From NCBI RefSeq assembly GCF_000003855.2, contig NW_003101680.1, positions 2,626,729 to 2,690,728 of the forward strand: DNA of 64,000 bases, read 5' to 3'. Made by a program: the position numbers and the translations under genes. Below, in pieces: positions 1 to 9,976 of this stretch. Positions within the stretch are counted from its first letter, which is position 1, and every line of letters begins with the position of its first letter. This DNA comes from Blastomyces gilchristii SLH14081. Its lineage: Eukaryota; Ascomycota; Eurotiomycetes; Onygenales; Ajellomycetaceae. The notes beneath the pieces were generated by a model. That model had not been told where the DNA came from and did not search any database. It worked only from the letters and a program-made list of their open reading frames with translations.

Positions 1-2
1 TC

Positions 3-674
3 AGATCCCTGCAATATCTGGTATTTAATACACATTCTGATATGAGCTTCGCTGCAGGATTTCTTGGACAATTCAGCTCCCAGCCTACATCAAAGAACTG
101 GGCTGCATACAAGCATACACTCTGATATCTACAGGGTTCAATCAATGAGAGTATAACCTATCACAGAGATGCTGAAATTGAACCTGTAGCATACGCAGAT
201 GCCGATTGGGCCGGTAGGGATCCAGGATCCTGTTCAACCACCGGTTATATCATCTACATGGCAGGTGGTCCCGTTGCATGGCAGAGCTGCCGGCAAACAG
301 GGGTCTTCAAGTCATCAACAGAGACTGAATATATTGCATTCTCTGAGGCTGCATATGAGCTTGTCTGTCTCCGAGAGCTTCTAGAAGATGCTGGATTCAT
401 CCCATCTCATCTCAACAATCTGGATGCCGATGATCACCTCATTCCCACCACAGCCAATGATCTGGCTTATATGATTCATGCTGATAATAAGTCCGTCATA
501 GAGCTATTCTCTTCTGAAGCAATTCCACATCACTTGAAGTATATAGAGGTTCATTTCCACATCCTTCAGAATCTTGTCTGCAAGAATGAGATATCTATCT
601 GATATGTTTCATCTGCTGAGAACACAGTGAATGGGCTTACTAAACCACTTGAAATGTTGAAATATACATGTTGA
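3..674 (+). pseudogene. Ty1/copia pol C-terminus (RT tail and RNase H)
   Basis: This is the 3' end of a copia polyprotein gene that enters from outside the window. Reading from base 3, the frame shows the RT/RNase H connection (SDMSFAAGFLGQFSSQPTSK, then a 'KHTL-YLQGS' block). The copia RNase H follows with YADADWAG, the STTGY block, SSTETEYIAFSEA, the ADNKS motif and the C-terminal TKPLEMLKY block. In-frame stops are few (TGA after KHTL and after NEISI), so a longest-ORF search finds only 258-602. It keeps CpG and CC/GG dinucleotides better than the gypsy and LINE remnants to the right, so it is either younger or has been less mutated. The family assignment is firm; the element is non-functional here. 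Confidence 0.85.
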
Positions 675-946
675 AAAGAGAATATAAAGAAGATAGAAGA
701 ATAGAGGGATAAAAAATGATGTATATCATGACTGATTTTTCATTACTTCACATTTTCCAGTCATTTTTTGTACCTGTACTTGATTTGAAGGCGAATTTTG
801 TATATAGCATTGTGTATAGTTACTCTGGTGAGTGGGGATGTCAGGTCACATGATCTGGCTTACTAATCCTTCCATCATATAACTTTTCACAAGCTAGCAA
901 CCTTTCAATCACAGAAGCTTTACACCTTTCACAATTTCTACATAAC
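675..946 (+). repeat. copia 3' end: polypurine tract and probable 3' LTR
   Basis: A purine-rich stretch at about 673-710 (GAAAAGAG...AGAAGATAGAAGAATAGAGGGA) follows the end of the copia gene, where a polypurine tract is expected. A TG at 717 is the likely start of the 3' LTR. The far LTR edge is not visible because hAT-derived sequence begins at 947. Without the 5' LTR in the window the LTR limits cannot be verified. Confidence 0.45.
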
Positions 947-1452
947 TAGACTGACTGTGTGACCGTGTCTGAGATCAGAACCAGAATATTTAATAATCTT
1001 ACTATTAATTTAATTACTCTCATTACACAGTTTTAAGATTAGATAGTAGTTTTATACTGTCTCAGTGAGACTTACTGTCTACTCTTATTATATTTTTCAA
1101 ATAAGATTATAATTTTCACTTCTCAATTTAAATTCTTTTTATTGCTTTAAATGACTTTAAATCTTATTTGAGTGTTATCAAAAAGTGTTACTTTTTAAAA
1201 AATTAAAAATAGTCTAAAGAAAACCTTAAAATGTCTAAAAATAGTAACTTTATATTAAGAATAAGACTAAATGAGATTAAATGAGATTACTTTTCTATTT
1301 TTTCTAAGTTATGATCTCATTTTGAGATCTGATATAAAGTTACTTTGCATGTTTTTTTATTAAATAGTCTCAGTAGAATTCATATCAAGAAATGTATAAG
1401 ATCAGATTAAATTAGATTAAACATGAAATTTATAGTCTTAGTAGTTAGTCTA
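947..1452 (-). mobile_element. non-autonomous hAT derivative (MITE), internally deleted
   Basis: Both ends match the ends of the hAT element at 16548-22311, in inverted orientation. The first ~39 bases from TAGACTGACTGTGTGACCG match the reverse complement of that element's right end with transitions only. The reverse complement of 1452 leftward (TAGACTAACTACTAAGACT) matches its left end with mostly G-to-A and C-to-T changes. The 506-bp interior is AT-rich and non-coding and holds one copy of the intron-associated motif (1171-1191). No 8-bp target duplication is visible (TACATAAC on the left, GTTTGCAC on the right), so a flank has probably been rearranged since insertion. Confidence 0.75.
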
Positions 1453-2529
1453 GTTTGCACTCTCTTCTTCTTCTGTTTCTCTTATCTCTGTCTTCTCTGT
1501 TCTGACTTCTGATTCTGCGGGTCTCACACTCTTCTTTACTTTTTTTACATGCACGCGTACACAGTTCTATATTGACATTTAAGTTAATCTTGTAATAAAT
1601 AATATTAAAGTTATACACAGAGTGATAGAAGAATAAGAGATGTGTATGATATTGTTATAAAAGTAGCTTACAGCTCTTAAATTTCTTACAGATCTCAAGT
1701 TTTGAAATTTTCTTTATCTTTAACATTTTTTATAAGTGATGTGGCATTGAAAATAAATACAATGTGTGATATATGAAAATAAATAAGATGTGTATAATAT
1801 TATTTATCTTTTTACAATTAACTCTTACAGTTAAAAATCAATTCATTATCTCTTCTCTTTTCTTACACTTTTTCTTTATCGGCTAGTTACTACTCTTATA
1901 TAATCTCTATATAATACAGTGTTCAGTGACTAGATTCAGCAGCTTTCACTTTTATAATTCTGTTTCATATATTATACTATCTCTCTTCACCTGCTCAGAC
2001 CACTATAGTGAACAGCTTATTAAAACTAATCTCACTCAATCTCTGAGTATTTTCAGAGATTGAGATAAGTTGATTTCACATATCTATGAATGTTTCAGAT
2101 ACTTCATTCTCTGTTATCTTTATATTTGAACTGATATAAATAGTTAAATTCAACTCTGAATCTCTTTTTCTTCTGTGATCTGACTTATATATAAGTCTGC
2201 TGCTCTGAGATTACTCTTTACTATATTACATCTGCTATCTGCAGTATAATATTATATAGCTAGCTATAGTTTTATTACTTATTAAAGTATGATATTCATC
2301 TGATTTTTTTATTACTTCTCATTCTTTTCTTGTAATTATGAAAAGATTAAAATAAGTGAGATCATCTAATTTGTAAGTGTCTATGATTTCTCTTACTTTA
2401 TAAGACTTTTTAATTATAAGTCTCTTCTTTTTCAACACTAATGATAGTGCTATGAATAATTATTATCTACTCAGATCTTACATCTTTATCTCTATAAGAT
2501 ATGAATTATTTATTAAGTTATATAAGATT

Positions 2530-2541
2530 TATCTCTTTAAT
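2530..2541. repeat. SINE target-site duplication, left copy
   Basis: TATCTCTTTAAT is repeated exactly at 2918-2929. The related empty site lies near 6619-6640 in copy 2. Confidence 0.85.
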
Positions 2542-2631
2542 GCCCCGGTGGCCGAATGGTTAATGCGGCCACCCAGTAGCACCTTGGCGTGGGAAACCAA
2601 GGCGCGTGGGTTCGAAACCCGCAGGGGATAC
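2542..2631 (+). other. tRNA-like pol III head of the SINE
   Basis: The segment contains an A-box-like block (TGGCCGAATGG, about 2549-2559) and a good B box (GGTTCGAAACC, about 2609-2620). It also has a hairpin GGTGGCC/GGCCACC and a CCTTGG/CCAAGG stem. The acceptor ends pair poorly, so it is a tRNA relic serving as an internal promoter, not a working tRNA. Its long stem arrangement resembles a type II (Ser/Leu-like) ancestor, but I cannot assign the isotype. Confidence 0.7.
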
Positions 2632-2917
2632 ATTAAATCCGGAACTCAAGCACCTCAGGTTCCTAATAAATACAGAGGTGTACAAATCGCTCCAATGAAT
2701 TGCTCTATGTTCCTGGGCTGGGAAGTTATTATCGCATGTATCTAATTGTCACTCCTTTGTATTTTCCTATGTTCTTGTTATCTTGGCGTGGTCTCAACAC
2801 CTGTATTTCCTCCTGTATAACCAACACTTGACCTGTATTTAACATCACGCAAGGACTCATCATAAGCTCCGCTTGTATATGAGTATAATGGAAGAATAAT
2901 AATAATAATAATAATAA
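2542..2917 (+). mobile_element. tRNA-derived SINE with LINE-like 3' tail
   Basis: A 376-bp GC-richer insert with a tRNA-like head, an unrelated body and a 3' end TATAATGGAAGAATAATAAT followed by more AAT repeats. Exact 12-bp duplications flank it (2530-2541 and 2918-2929). The paralogous G2 copy at 6601-6660 lacks it and shows the uninterrupted site. The 3' tail closely matches the LINE family tail here (TATAATTGAAGAATAATAAT near 31863 and 58257), as expected if LINE proteins recognise and reverse-transcribe it. It retains CpG sites, unlike the decayed host copy, so it inserted late or escapes the mutation process. It has no coding capacity. Confidence 0.85.
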
Positions 2918-2929
2918 TATCTCTTTAAT
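2918..2929. repeat. SINE target-site duplication, right copy
   Basis: Exact second copy of TATCTCTTTAAT, directly after the AAT-repeat tail. Confidence 0.85.
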
Positions 2930-3683
2930 TATTTCAATGCATATATTTTCAGAGAATGTGATTTAAGTATTTTATAGAGCTTAAATCATCTAGATTGAAA
3001 CTTCTCAGAACTCTTATTATGTATAAGAACTTATATTCTCATCTTGAGACTTCATTTCTTTACTAGTGAGTCTTGTATTCTTTTTGATTGAATTGCTCAG
3101 TTCAGAAGTAACTTATTAGCTTTTACATATGCATGGCTGATCTCTTTCAATCTTGACTCTGTATCTGTGACTGCTGCATCTGCAACTGCTGCTTTCACAA
3201 CTGTTACTCTCTTACTCACTTTTTTCAAATCATTCTCTGAGATGTGCAGATGCAATTCATACAACAAATAGAATAATAAATACTTAGAGACTATATACTG
3301 CTGAAATCATGTGACTAATAGCATCTGTCTGAGATATTCATCTCATAATCACATAGAATTACTCACTAGATATTTTGTCAGCATATTGCTCAGAATTTCA
3401 TTCAAACATTTCATCTTTTCATTTATTTATAAATGATATGATGTTGTTCTATAATATCTTGTCTGTAACTGTTTCATGAAATGTCTCATTACTTCTTCTA
3501 TGAGATTCACATTATTATTAGTCAGAATTTCACATGATATTTTATAGTTAATATATATCTTATTATATAAGAACTTTATTACTATTTTCTCAATCATCTC
3601 TGAAACTGCTTTCACTACTGATCAATCAGTAGTATAGTTAATAGCGGTAATCATTTAACAATTTTTATTTAACATTCACAGTA

Positions 3684-4461
3684 GTATTATTATTATTCTT
3701 ATTCTTTAATTTTAGATGTCTGCAGTCAGAGACTATGATATCTTTCTGAGAACTTTTAGTTCTCAGGGTTTTTCCTATATCTATAAAGTTAACTATTATA
3801 CATTCACCAATTTCAGATATGCAAAATCACAAAATTCCAGCTCAGAATATAAAAACTGTTTGCAAATTGCAGTATTTTAACATCTTCTGATACTTTGAAA
3901 TCATTTGACAATATCATGACAAAAGAAAAGAGAACACAGTCTTAAAGATAGACATATTAAATAAATAGATAGAAAAGAATAGAAAGAAAAAGTAAAGTAA
4001 AGAGAGACTGTAATAAAACAAATTATCAAAAAATAGTATATAGCTGTTTTAACAGATTATATCTGATCAATTTCCTTCTCTTCATATTCAGATATTTCTG
4101 AATTTAGCCATTTTCTTATATCTGCTTGAGTTGCTGATAGAAAGTCTATTAAGTATTTAATTCCTGTCTCAGTTGAGAATAAGAATCTCATATTTAATTG
4201 ATTTAGATCATACTTCTCTTTCAATCTGGCTCTGAGACTATTGTATAATGCACAGTGCATTACAATATACTCAGAATTCTCATTTGCATTGCAGAATGAG
4301 CATTCTATTGAGTCAAATCTATCATCAAATCTTTGTATATAAGATTTGAAATAGCCATGTTCTAGTTTCAGCTGTATTATAGATGAGAATATTTTCTTTT
4401 TACATTTAATTGAACAAGATTTCCACTTGGGTTTTATTTCAAATCTTGAATAATATATACT
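3684..4461 (-). mobile_element. LINE E: 3' fragment of Tad-like LINE
   Basis: Read on the minus strand, this is the end of ORF2 plus the 3' UTR and the AAT-type tail (ATTATTATT at 3684 onward). The coding part (4057-4450) includes the C-terminal zinc-knuckle region, with CNANENSEYIVMHCALYNSL readable, and ends at the same QI-stop as LINE C. It is cut at 4461 by the LTR of a G3-family element; the upstream LINE sequence is not found beyond that LTR in this window. Confidence 0.85.
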
Positions 4462-4781
4462 TGAAAGAGGTCTACGCTGAATAGATCAGTATAATATTTA
4501 TAGATCTTATATATCAAAGTGAAAAACATTAGAGAAGAAAAGAAAGAGAAAGTGTGAGAATTGATAATTGAAGTGAATATTTATACATGTACACAATGGC
4601 ATATGCGGTGGAACTTCAGAGTGAAAGAATAGGGGTTTTTGTACACAGTGAAGCTTCAGAGTGATAGAATAGAAATTCTGTAGATTTTCAGCTGAGAATT
4701 GACAACTGAGAATCAGAGTAGTAGAAATCTGTGAAGTGTAATGAAATAGTCTATATAATTGATCAGGCACAGCCTGTCACA
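4462..4781 (-). repeat. LTR of G3-family chromovirus (minus)
   Basis: Read on the minus strand the 320-bp unit starts TGTGACAGGC and ends CTCTTTCA, giving TG...CA termini. It matches the LTR at 50992-51283 in opposite orientation. The minus-strand sequence just before it (4782-4805) is a purine run, AAGAAAGAGAGAGAGGGG, a convincing polypurine tract, so this is a 3' LTR. The expected 5-bp duplication cannot be confirmed because the element's other end is missing. Confidence 0.8.
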
Positions 4782-5340
4782 TTAGCCCCTCTCTCTCTTT
4801 CTTGATTGTATGTAGCTTCTATCAGTCAAGGGCCGTGATCTCAGATAACACAGAACTCAGAGTCCAGGTCAGATGATCATAGCTGACTTATTTCACAAGA
4901 TATTGTCAGCTGCAGCTGTGAAATCTCTTATTAAGAATATTTTCAATCTCTTATTCAAGTTTGTTATCTTCTTCTATAATCCCTGGCAGCTGTCAGTTGA
5001 AAGTCAGTTGAGAAGAGAATAGATCAGTGATGACACAGTGAAGCAAGCTTATATAAAAGATATCATGAATCTCTGATAGTATGTCAAGATAGTAGTTATT
5101 ACTGTCTAGAACTTCTATCACTTTATACTCTATATAATGATAATTTAGTATGTGAGATGAGTATGTAATCTGTATATTCTTAAGATTTAATCATACTAGA
5201 TCTTCTATCTTATATTACTCAGTGAAGTCTCAGTAAATATTGATTCAATCTTCTTAATTCTGTTTAGTACTCACTATAGAGGCTTCTGCGAGTATTCATT
5301 TAATAACTATTCTCATCCCTGATTTTGCAGTTTTTATATA
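4782..5340 (-). pseudogene. G3-family pol C-terminus: GPY/F module and chromodomain
   Basis: On the minus strand, 5110-5290 corresponds to the post-integrase GPY/F module of G3 at 58290-58470. About 4880-4990 reads as a decayed chromodomain: EIENILNKRF, then QYLVK, a W-derived stop, VSYDHLTWT. This matches the family pattern 'EVE.IL...YLVKW.GY...TWE'. Chromodomains on Ty3/gypsy integrases direct insertion to particular chromatin. The fragment joins G2 sequence near 5340, and the boundary is approximate. Confidence 0.7.
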
Positions 5341-6796
5341 CTAATAACAGTTCTTAGTTGCTTCAGTGTCAGAGACTATTCTAATTGAAGATGATAATGT
5401 CACTGAGACTACTCTCTTCTGTTCTCAAGCTTCTCTCAGTGCTTTCTCTTTCTTCTCTGTGAGAAAGATTATGCACACATCAGGTTGTAAGTGTTCAGTC
5501 TCAGATGACTCTCACTGTTATTTATCTGATTCTGTATTTTCTTCTTCTTTTATTTCTTTCACTTCTGTTCTCTCTGTCTTGACTTCTGATTCTGCAGATT
5601 TCACACTCTTCTTCAATTCTTCTACACACACATGTACACATTTCTATATTGACATTTCAGTCAATCTTGCAATAAACAATATTAATGTTGGATACAGAGT
5701 AGTAGAGAAATCAGAGACATGTATAATGTTATTATAAGAGCAGCTTATAGCTCTTGAATTTCTTATGAATCTCAAGTTTTGAGATTTTCTTTGTTTTTAA
5801 TGTTTTTGATATTTTTCAGATAATGTGATGTTGAAAATAGATTAACTGTATGACATATGAAAAGAAATGAGATGTGTATGATAATATTTTATCTTTTATA
5901 ACTGATTCTTACAGTTGATAATCAATTCATTATTTCTTGTCTTTCTTACACTTTTTCTTTGTCTGCTAGTCACTACTCTTACATGATCTCTATATAATAC
6001 AGTGTTTAATGACTAGGTTCAGTAGCTTTCATCTTGTGATTCTGTCTCACATATTATACTATTACTGTCTCTCTTTACCTGCTCAGATCACTACAGTAAA
6101 CAGCTCATTAAAACTAATCTGATCTAATCTCTGAGTATCTTCAGGGATTGAGATGACTTAATCTCACACATTTACAGATGTTTCAGATGATTCATTCTCT
6201 GTTATCTCTATAATTACACTGATGTAAACAGTTAAATTCAACTCTGAATTTCTTTTTCTTCTGTGATCTGATTTATATATAAGTCTGTCACTTTGAGACT
6301 GCTCTTTACTATGTTACATCTGCTATCTGCAGCATGTTATTATATAATCAGCTACAGTCTCATCACTTATTGAAATGTGATATTTATCTAATTTCTTCAT
6401 TACTTCTCATTCTTTTCTTATAATTATGAAAAGATTGAAATAAGTGAGATTATCTGATTTGTAAGCATCTATGATTTCTCTTACTTCATGAGACTTTTTA
6501 ATTATAAGTCTCTTCTTTTTCAACACTGATAATAGTGCAGTAAATAATTATAATTCACTCAGATCTTGCATCTTTATCTTCATAAGATATAAATTATTTA
6601 TTAAGTTGTATAAGACTCATTCCTCTGATTCTTTCAATACATATATTCTCAGAGAATATGATTTGAGTATTTTATAGATCTCAAATCATCTAGATTAAAA
6701 CTTCTCAACACTCTCATTGCATACAAAAACTTATATTTTTATCTTAAGACTTGATTTCTTAACTAGTGAGTCTTATATTCTTTTTGATTGAATTGC
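5341..6796 (-). other. G2 3' non-coding/degenerate region
   Basis: This 1.45-kb AT-rich stretch is shared with copy 1 (1470-3120, SINE excluded) and lies 3' of the G2 integrase on the minus strand. Decayed C-terminal codons are readable near 6400-6790 (for example KSHEVREIIDAYKSDNL). The rest, 5341-6400, has no recognisable protein and may include the 3' LTR, but no TG...CA unit with a partner copy was found. The plus-strand open frame at 5366-5737 is low-complexity Ser/Thr sequence antisense to the element and not credible as a gene. Confidence 0.5.
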
Positions 6797-8268
6797 TCAG
6801 TTCAGAAGTAACTTATTAGCTTTTGCATGTGTATAGCTGATCTCTTTCAATCTTAATTCTATGTCTGCAACTGCTGTATCTGCAACTGCTACTACTATGT
6901 CTGTAACTGCTCTTTCTGCTGTATTCATAACTGTTGCATTCACAACTGCTGTTCTCTCTCTCATCTTTTTCAAAGCATTCTTCAGGATGTGCGGATGCCA
7001 CTCATACAACAGGTAGAATAATGAACACTTAAAGACTGTATACTTCTGAATTTGTGTGGCTAATAGCTTCTGACTGAGATATTCATTTCATAATCTTGTA
7101 GACTTGTTCACTAGATATTTCATCAGCATATTATTCAGAATTTCATTCAAGCATTTCATCTTCATGTTTATTCACAGATGATATGATGTTATTCTATAAT
7201 ATCTTATCTGTAACTGACTTATGAAATGCCTCATCACTTCTTCTATAAGATTCACATTATTATCAGGCAGAATCTCACATGGTATTCTATAGTTAATATA
7301 GATCTCATTATATAGAAACTTCATCATCATCTACTCTATTATCTCTGAAACTGCTTTCACAACTGGCCAGTCAGTAGCATAGTCAATAGCAGTGATTATT
7401 CAACAATTTTCATTTGACATTTGTAGTAATATATCTATGAGATTCACTCTTTATTGTTTAAACAGTTGTATTATACATTTCATCTGATATTACACTGTCT
7501 TATGTTCTAACTCTTTCTTAGATTCTTTCACAACCTGATAATTCAGACATCTGTGAGTATATATCTGAATATTCTCAGTCATGCTTAGTCAGTACACTCT
7601 TGATTTGAATGCACTTATGCATTCAGAGCTTTCTAAGTGACTGAATTTCTTGTGCATATGAGTTATTAAGTCATATTTAAATAAATGTTCTAAATAGAGA
7701 GCTTCTCTATATTCTAGATCACAGTAAAGCATAACATCATTTTTTAATTTTCTCAGCTTGAAGTTCAGAAGCATCTCTTCTACTACATTTATAAGACACT
7801 TATTATTTAATATATTGCTATTTCTCAAGTGAGAGATCATTGTATTCACTTATTCTAATTTCTTGTATTCTCTCAGTGTGTTTAATATGAACTTTTCTTA
7901 TATCTGATTTACAGAACTCGCACTCATGAAATTGAGTCTGTGACTGATTGTATTAGATATCACAGTGTCTGATCTCTTTCAGTATTTAATATGAACATTG
8001 TATACTTAGAACTCTGAGATTCAACATACTAAGCATTTGAAAGATTTTATCACTAATTATAGATAGACAAGACTTTCATGATTCATAATCACTGTTATTA
8101 TATAGCTGTTGTCAATATATGTATCTCATAACATCAGCATATACTTGATTACTAGCAATTCCTTTTCATACACTGAGTAATTAAGTTCAGCATCTGATAG
8201 TTTTCTATTATCATACATTATCAGATGCAGCTTGCTGTTCTTACTCATCTGTAGAAGAGTATCTTTGA
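6797..8268 (-). pseudogene. G2 integrase and RNase H C-terminal part
   Basis: Minus-strand reading from 8268: RNase H with NRKLSDAELNYSVYEKELL, the standard gypsy motif. Then comes the integrase zinc-binding region (7560-7849) with spaced His residues and HRCLNYQ. The catalytic core follows: ITAIDYATDWPVVKAV (first Asp), EILPDNNVNLIEE (second Asp), then SYHLWINMKMKCLNEIL, where the usual catalytic Glu position reads Lys, as G-to-A decay would produce. After the core is an Ala/Thr/Val-rich run (6840-6990) that differs in length from copy 1. Many W-to-TGA stops. Non-functional. Confidence 0.8.
8255..8268. repeat. LINE A target-site duplication, left copy
   Basis: AAGAGTATCTTTGA is repeated exactly at 31889-31902 and lies within the G2 RNase H coding region. 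Confidence 0.9.
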
Positions 8269-9976
8269 CAAAAGCAACTGCTCCACCACGAACTCGCCCA
8301 ATTCTTTGAATAAGAACCCGCCGATAGATCCATTGAAAAGCCCTCGATCATACAAGTATTTTGACCCCATCGCCGACTGCATACCCCGTGTAGTGGTGAA
8401 GTTATTCAGCCAAACATGAATCAGACATTGTTCAAACCTCCTGTGTGGGATTATCCCCCGTTCTCCCCTATCACATCACAACTCCAGGCCAAATTGCTAT
8501 ACAAATTGTAAGGTGAAAAGACTGAGCTATATACATCAATCTTCTCAATTTTGAAAGATTCTCAATCTGTAATTGTGGAGATATCTGAGAAGTGACATCT
8601 GTGAAAACTCTATTCATCTTTGATGTTTCAAAACATCAACACCAAGTCTCACCCTTGTATCATCCTTCTCAATCTAGCTCATTCTCAGCAGAAAAATACA
8701 AAAAGATATCTTGACAATAATATTAAGTATATAATCAATGAATACTTCTGAAGTGCAATCTCTGTAAATACTCTGTCTGTCTTCAGTGTATCTAGACATC
8801 AATGCCAAGTCTCACTCTTGTATCACTTCTCTCAATCTGGCTCATCACTGACAGAATAATATAAAAAGATACCTTGACAACAGTACTTAATATATAATCA
8901 GCAGATAATAAGTCAACAGAACAAGTTAACAGCACATCAATAACTATAAATTCAGTATATCTTAAGATCTGACTGAGTCTTTGATCTCTGCACAGTGAGA
9001 TATATCAAATCTAGTTTTCATATCTTAATATTTAATAGATTCTGTAAGAGATTGAGAACAGCAATACTAGATTTCTATTGAATTTGAGAATTAACTCTAT
9101 ATTAATATAATCATTGACAAAGTCTTCTATTTTCAGATATAAATAACCAGTTTCTCTATATTCTGCTGATAATATTAATATTATTATATAGAAATAGACT
9201 TATATTCTCTATAATATCAAGACTCTGAAAAGAGAAAGTCTTGATAGAGAGTATATAGTAGTACATATCTTAGCAGTTTCTATCTCATTCTTCTGCAGTA
9301 GTTACTACAAAAAAAAGATCTTAGAAATAGTTTTTTACTTCTCTTGAAAAAGTAAGATGTTTTTCTCTGAGTTTTACACAATATTCTTATAAAGAATTAA
9401 AAACAGAGTTATTTTCTATTATAATTTCATATTCTTTTAAGTAAGAATTAATTTTTCAGTGACTGAAGAGCTTTCATTAATACTTAATTCTCTTTTACAC
9501 TCTTTATTAACTGATTTGAGTTGCAAACTTGTTGTGTGAGAAGAATTGAATGATTTAGAATAAAATTGAATAGTTTTAATCAATTTCTCTGCAAAAAATT
9601 GACTTATTTTTTATCAGTTTTTCTCTCAAAAACTGTCATATTATCTGATTTATTATTAATTGATGTCATACTTTTCCTCACTGTATTTCAAGAAACAGTT
9701 TATAAAGATTTTATTAATTTATCTTAAAAATTAATTTTAGTTTATTAGATTCTCTTCAAAAATCTAATCTAGTTACTGAACTAGTGTGAAAAAAATCAGG
9801 TGTTTTATACATAAAAGTCTTTCATTCTTCTTTTAAAACAGTCCGATCAACTTTTCAATTGAAAATAGACTAATAAACCTCTCAACTGAAACAGTCTGAT
9901 CAACTTTTCATTTGAAAATAGACTGATAAATCTCTCAATTGAAACAGTCTGATCAACTTTTCATTCAGTGAGTAAA
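8269..9976 (+). promoter_or_regulatory. LINE A 5' UTR with two tandem subunits
   Basis: About 1.7 kb precede ORF1. The first ~240 bp (CTCCACCACGAACTCGCCC onward) remain comparatively GC-rich. Two imperfect subunits follow, about 8640-8760 and 8785-8960; each contains 'CCAAGTCTCAC-CTTGTATCA...CTCAATCT-GCTCAT...ACAAAAAGATA'. The same arrangement occurs in LINE B, C and D. LINEs carry internal promoters in the 5' UTR, so this is the likely promoter region. No TATA-type element was assigned. Confidence 0.6.

Larger units (their letters stand above)
1453..3683 (-). mobile_element. Ty3/gypsy G2 fragment, copy 1 (3' part)
   Basis: This stretch is collinear with 5530-7430 across most of its length apart from the inserted SINE. 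Examples are the shared sequence around TGACTTCTGATTCTGC (1504 and 5580) and the integrase C-terminal region near 3130-3620. On the minus strand 3427-3615 reads as a decayed integrase core segment, KFLYNKIYINYKISCEIL, matching KFLYNEIYINYRIPCEIL in copy 2. The 3' end of LINE E is inserted at about 3684. Heavily decayed; no LTR of this family could be delimited. Confidence 0.65.

Noticed and set aside
2542..2631. Functional tRNA gene
   Set aside because: A and B boxes are present but the acceptor stem does not pair properly, and the sequence continues into a SINE body with its own target duplication.
5366..5737. 123-codon Ser/Thr-rich ORF
   Set aside because: It is antisense to G2, its composition follows from TCT/CTT-rich decayed sequence, and copy 1 does not keep the frame open.
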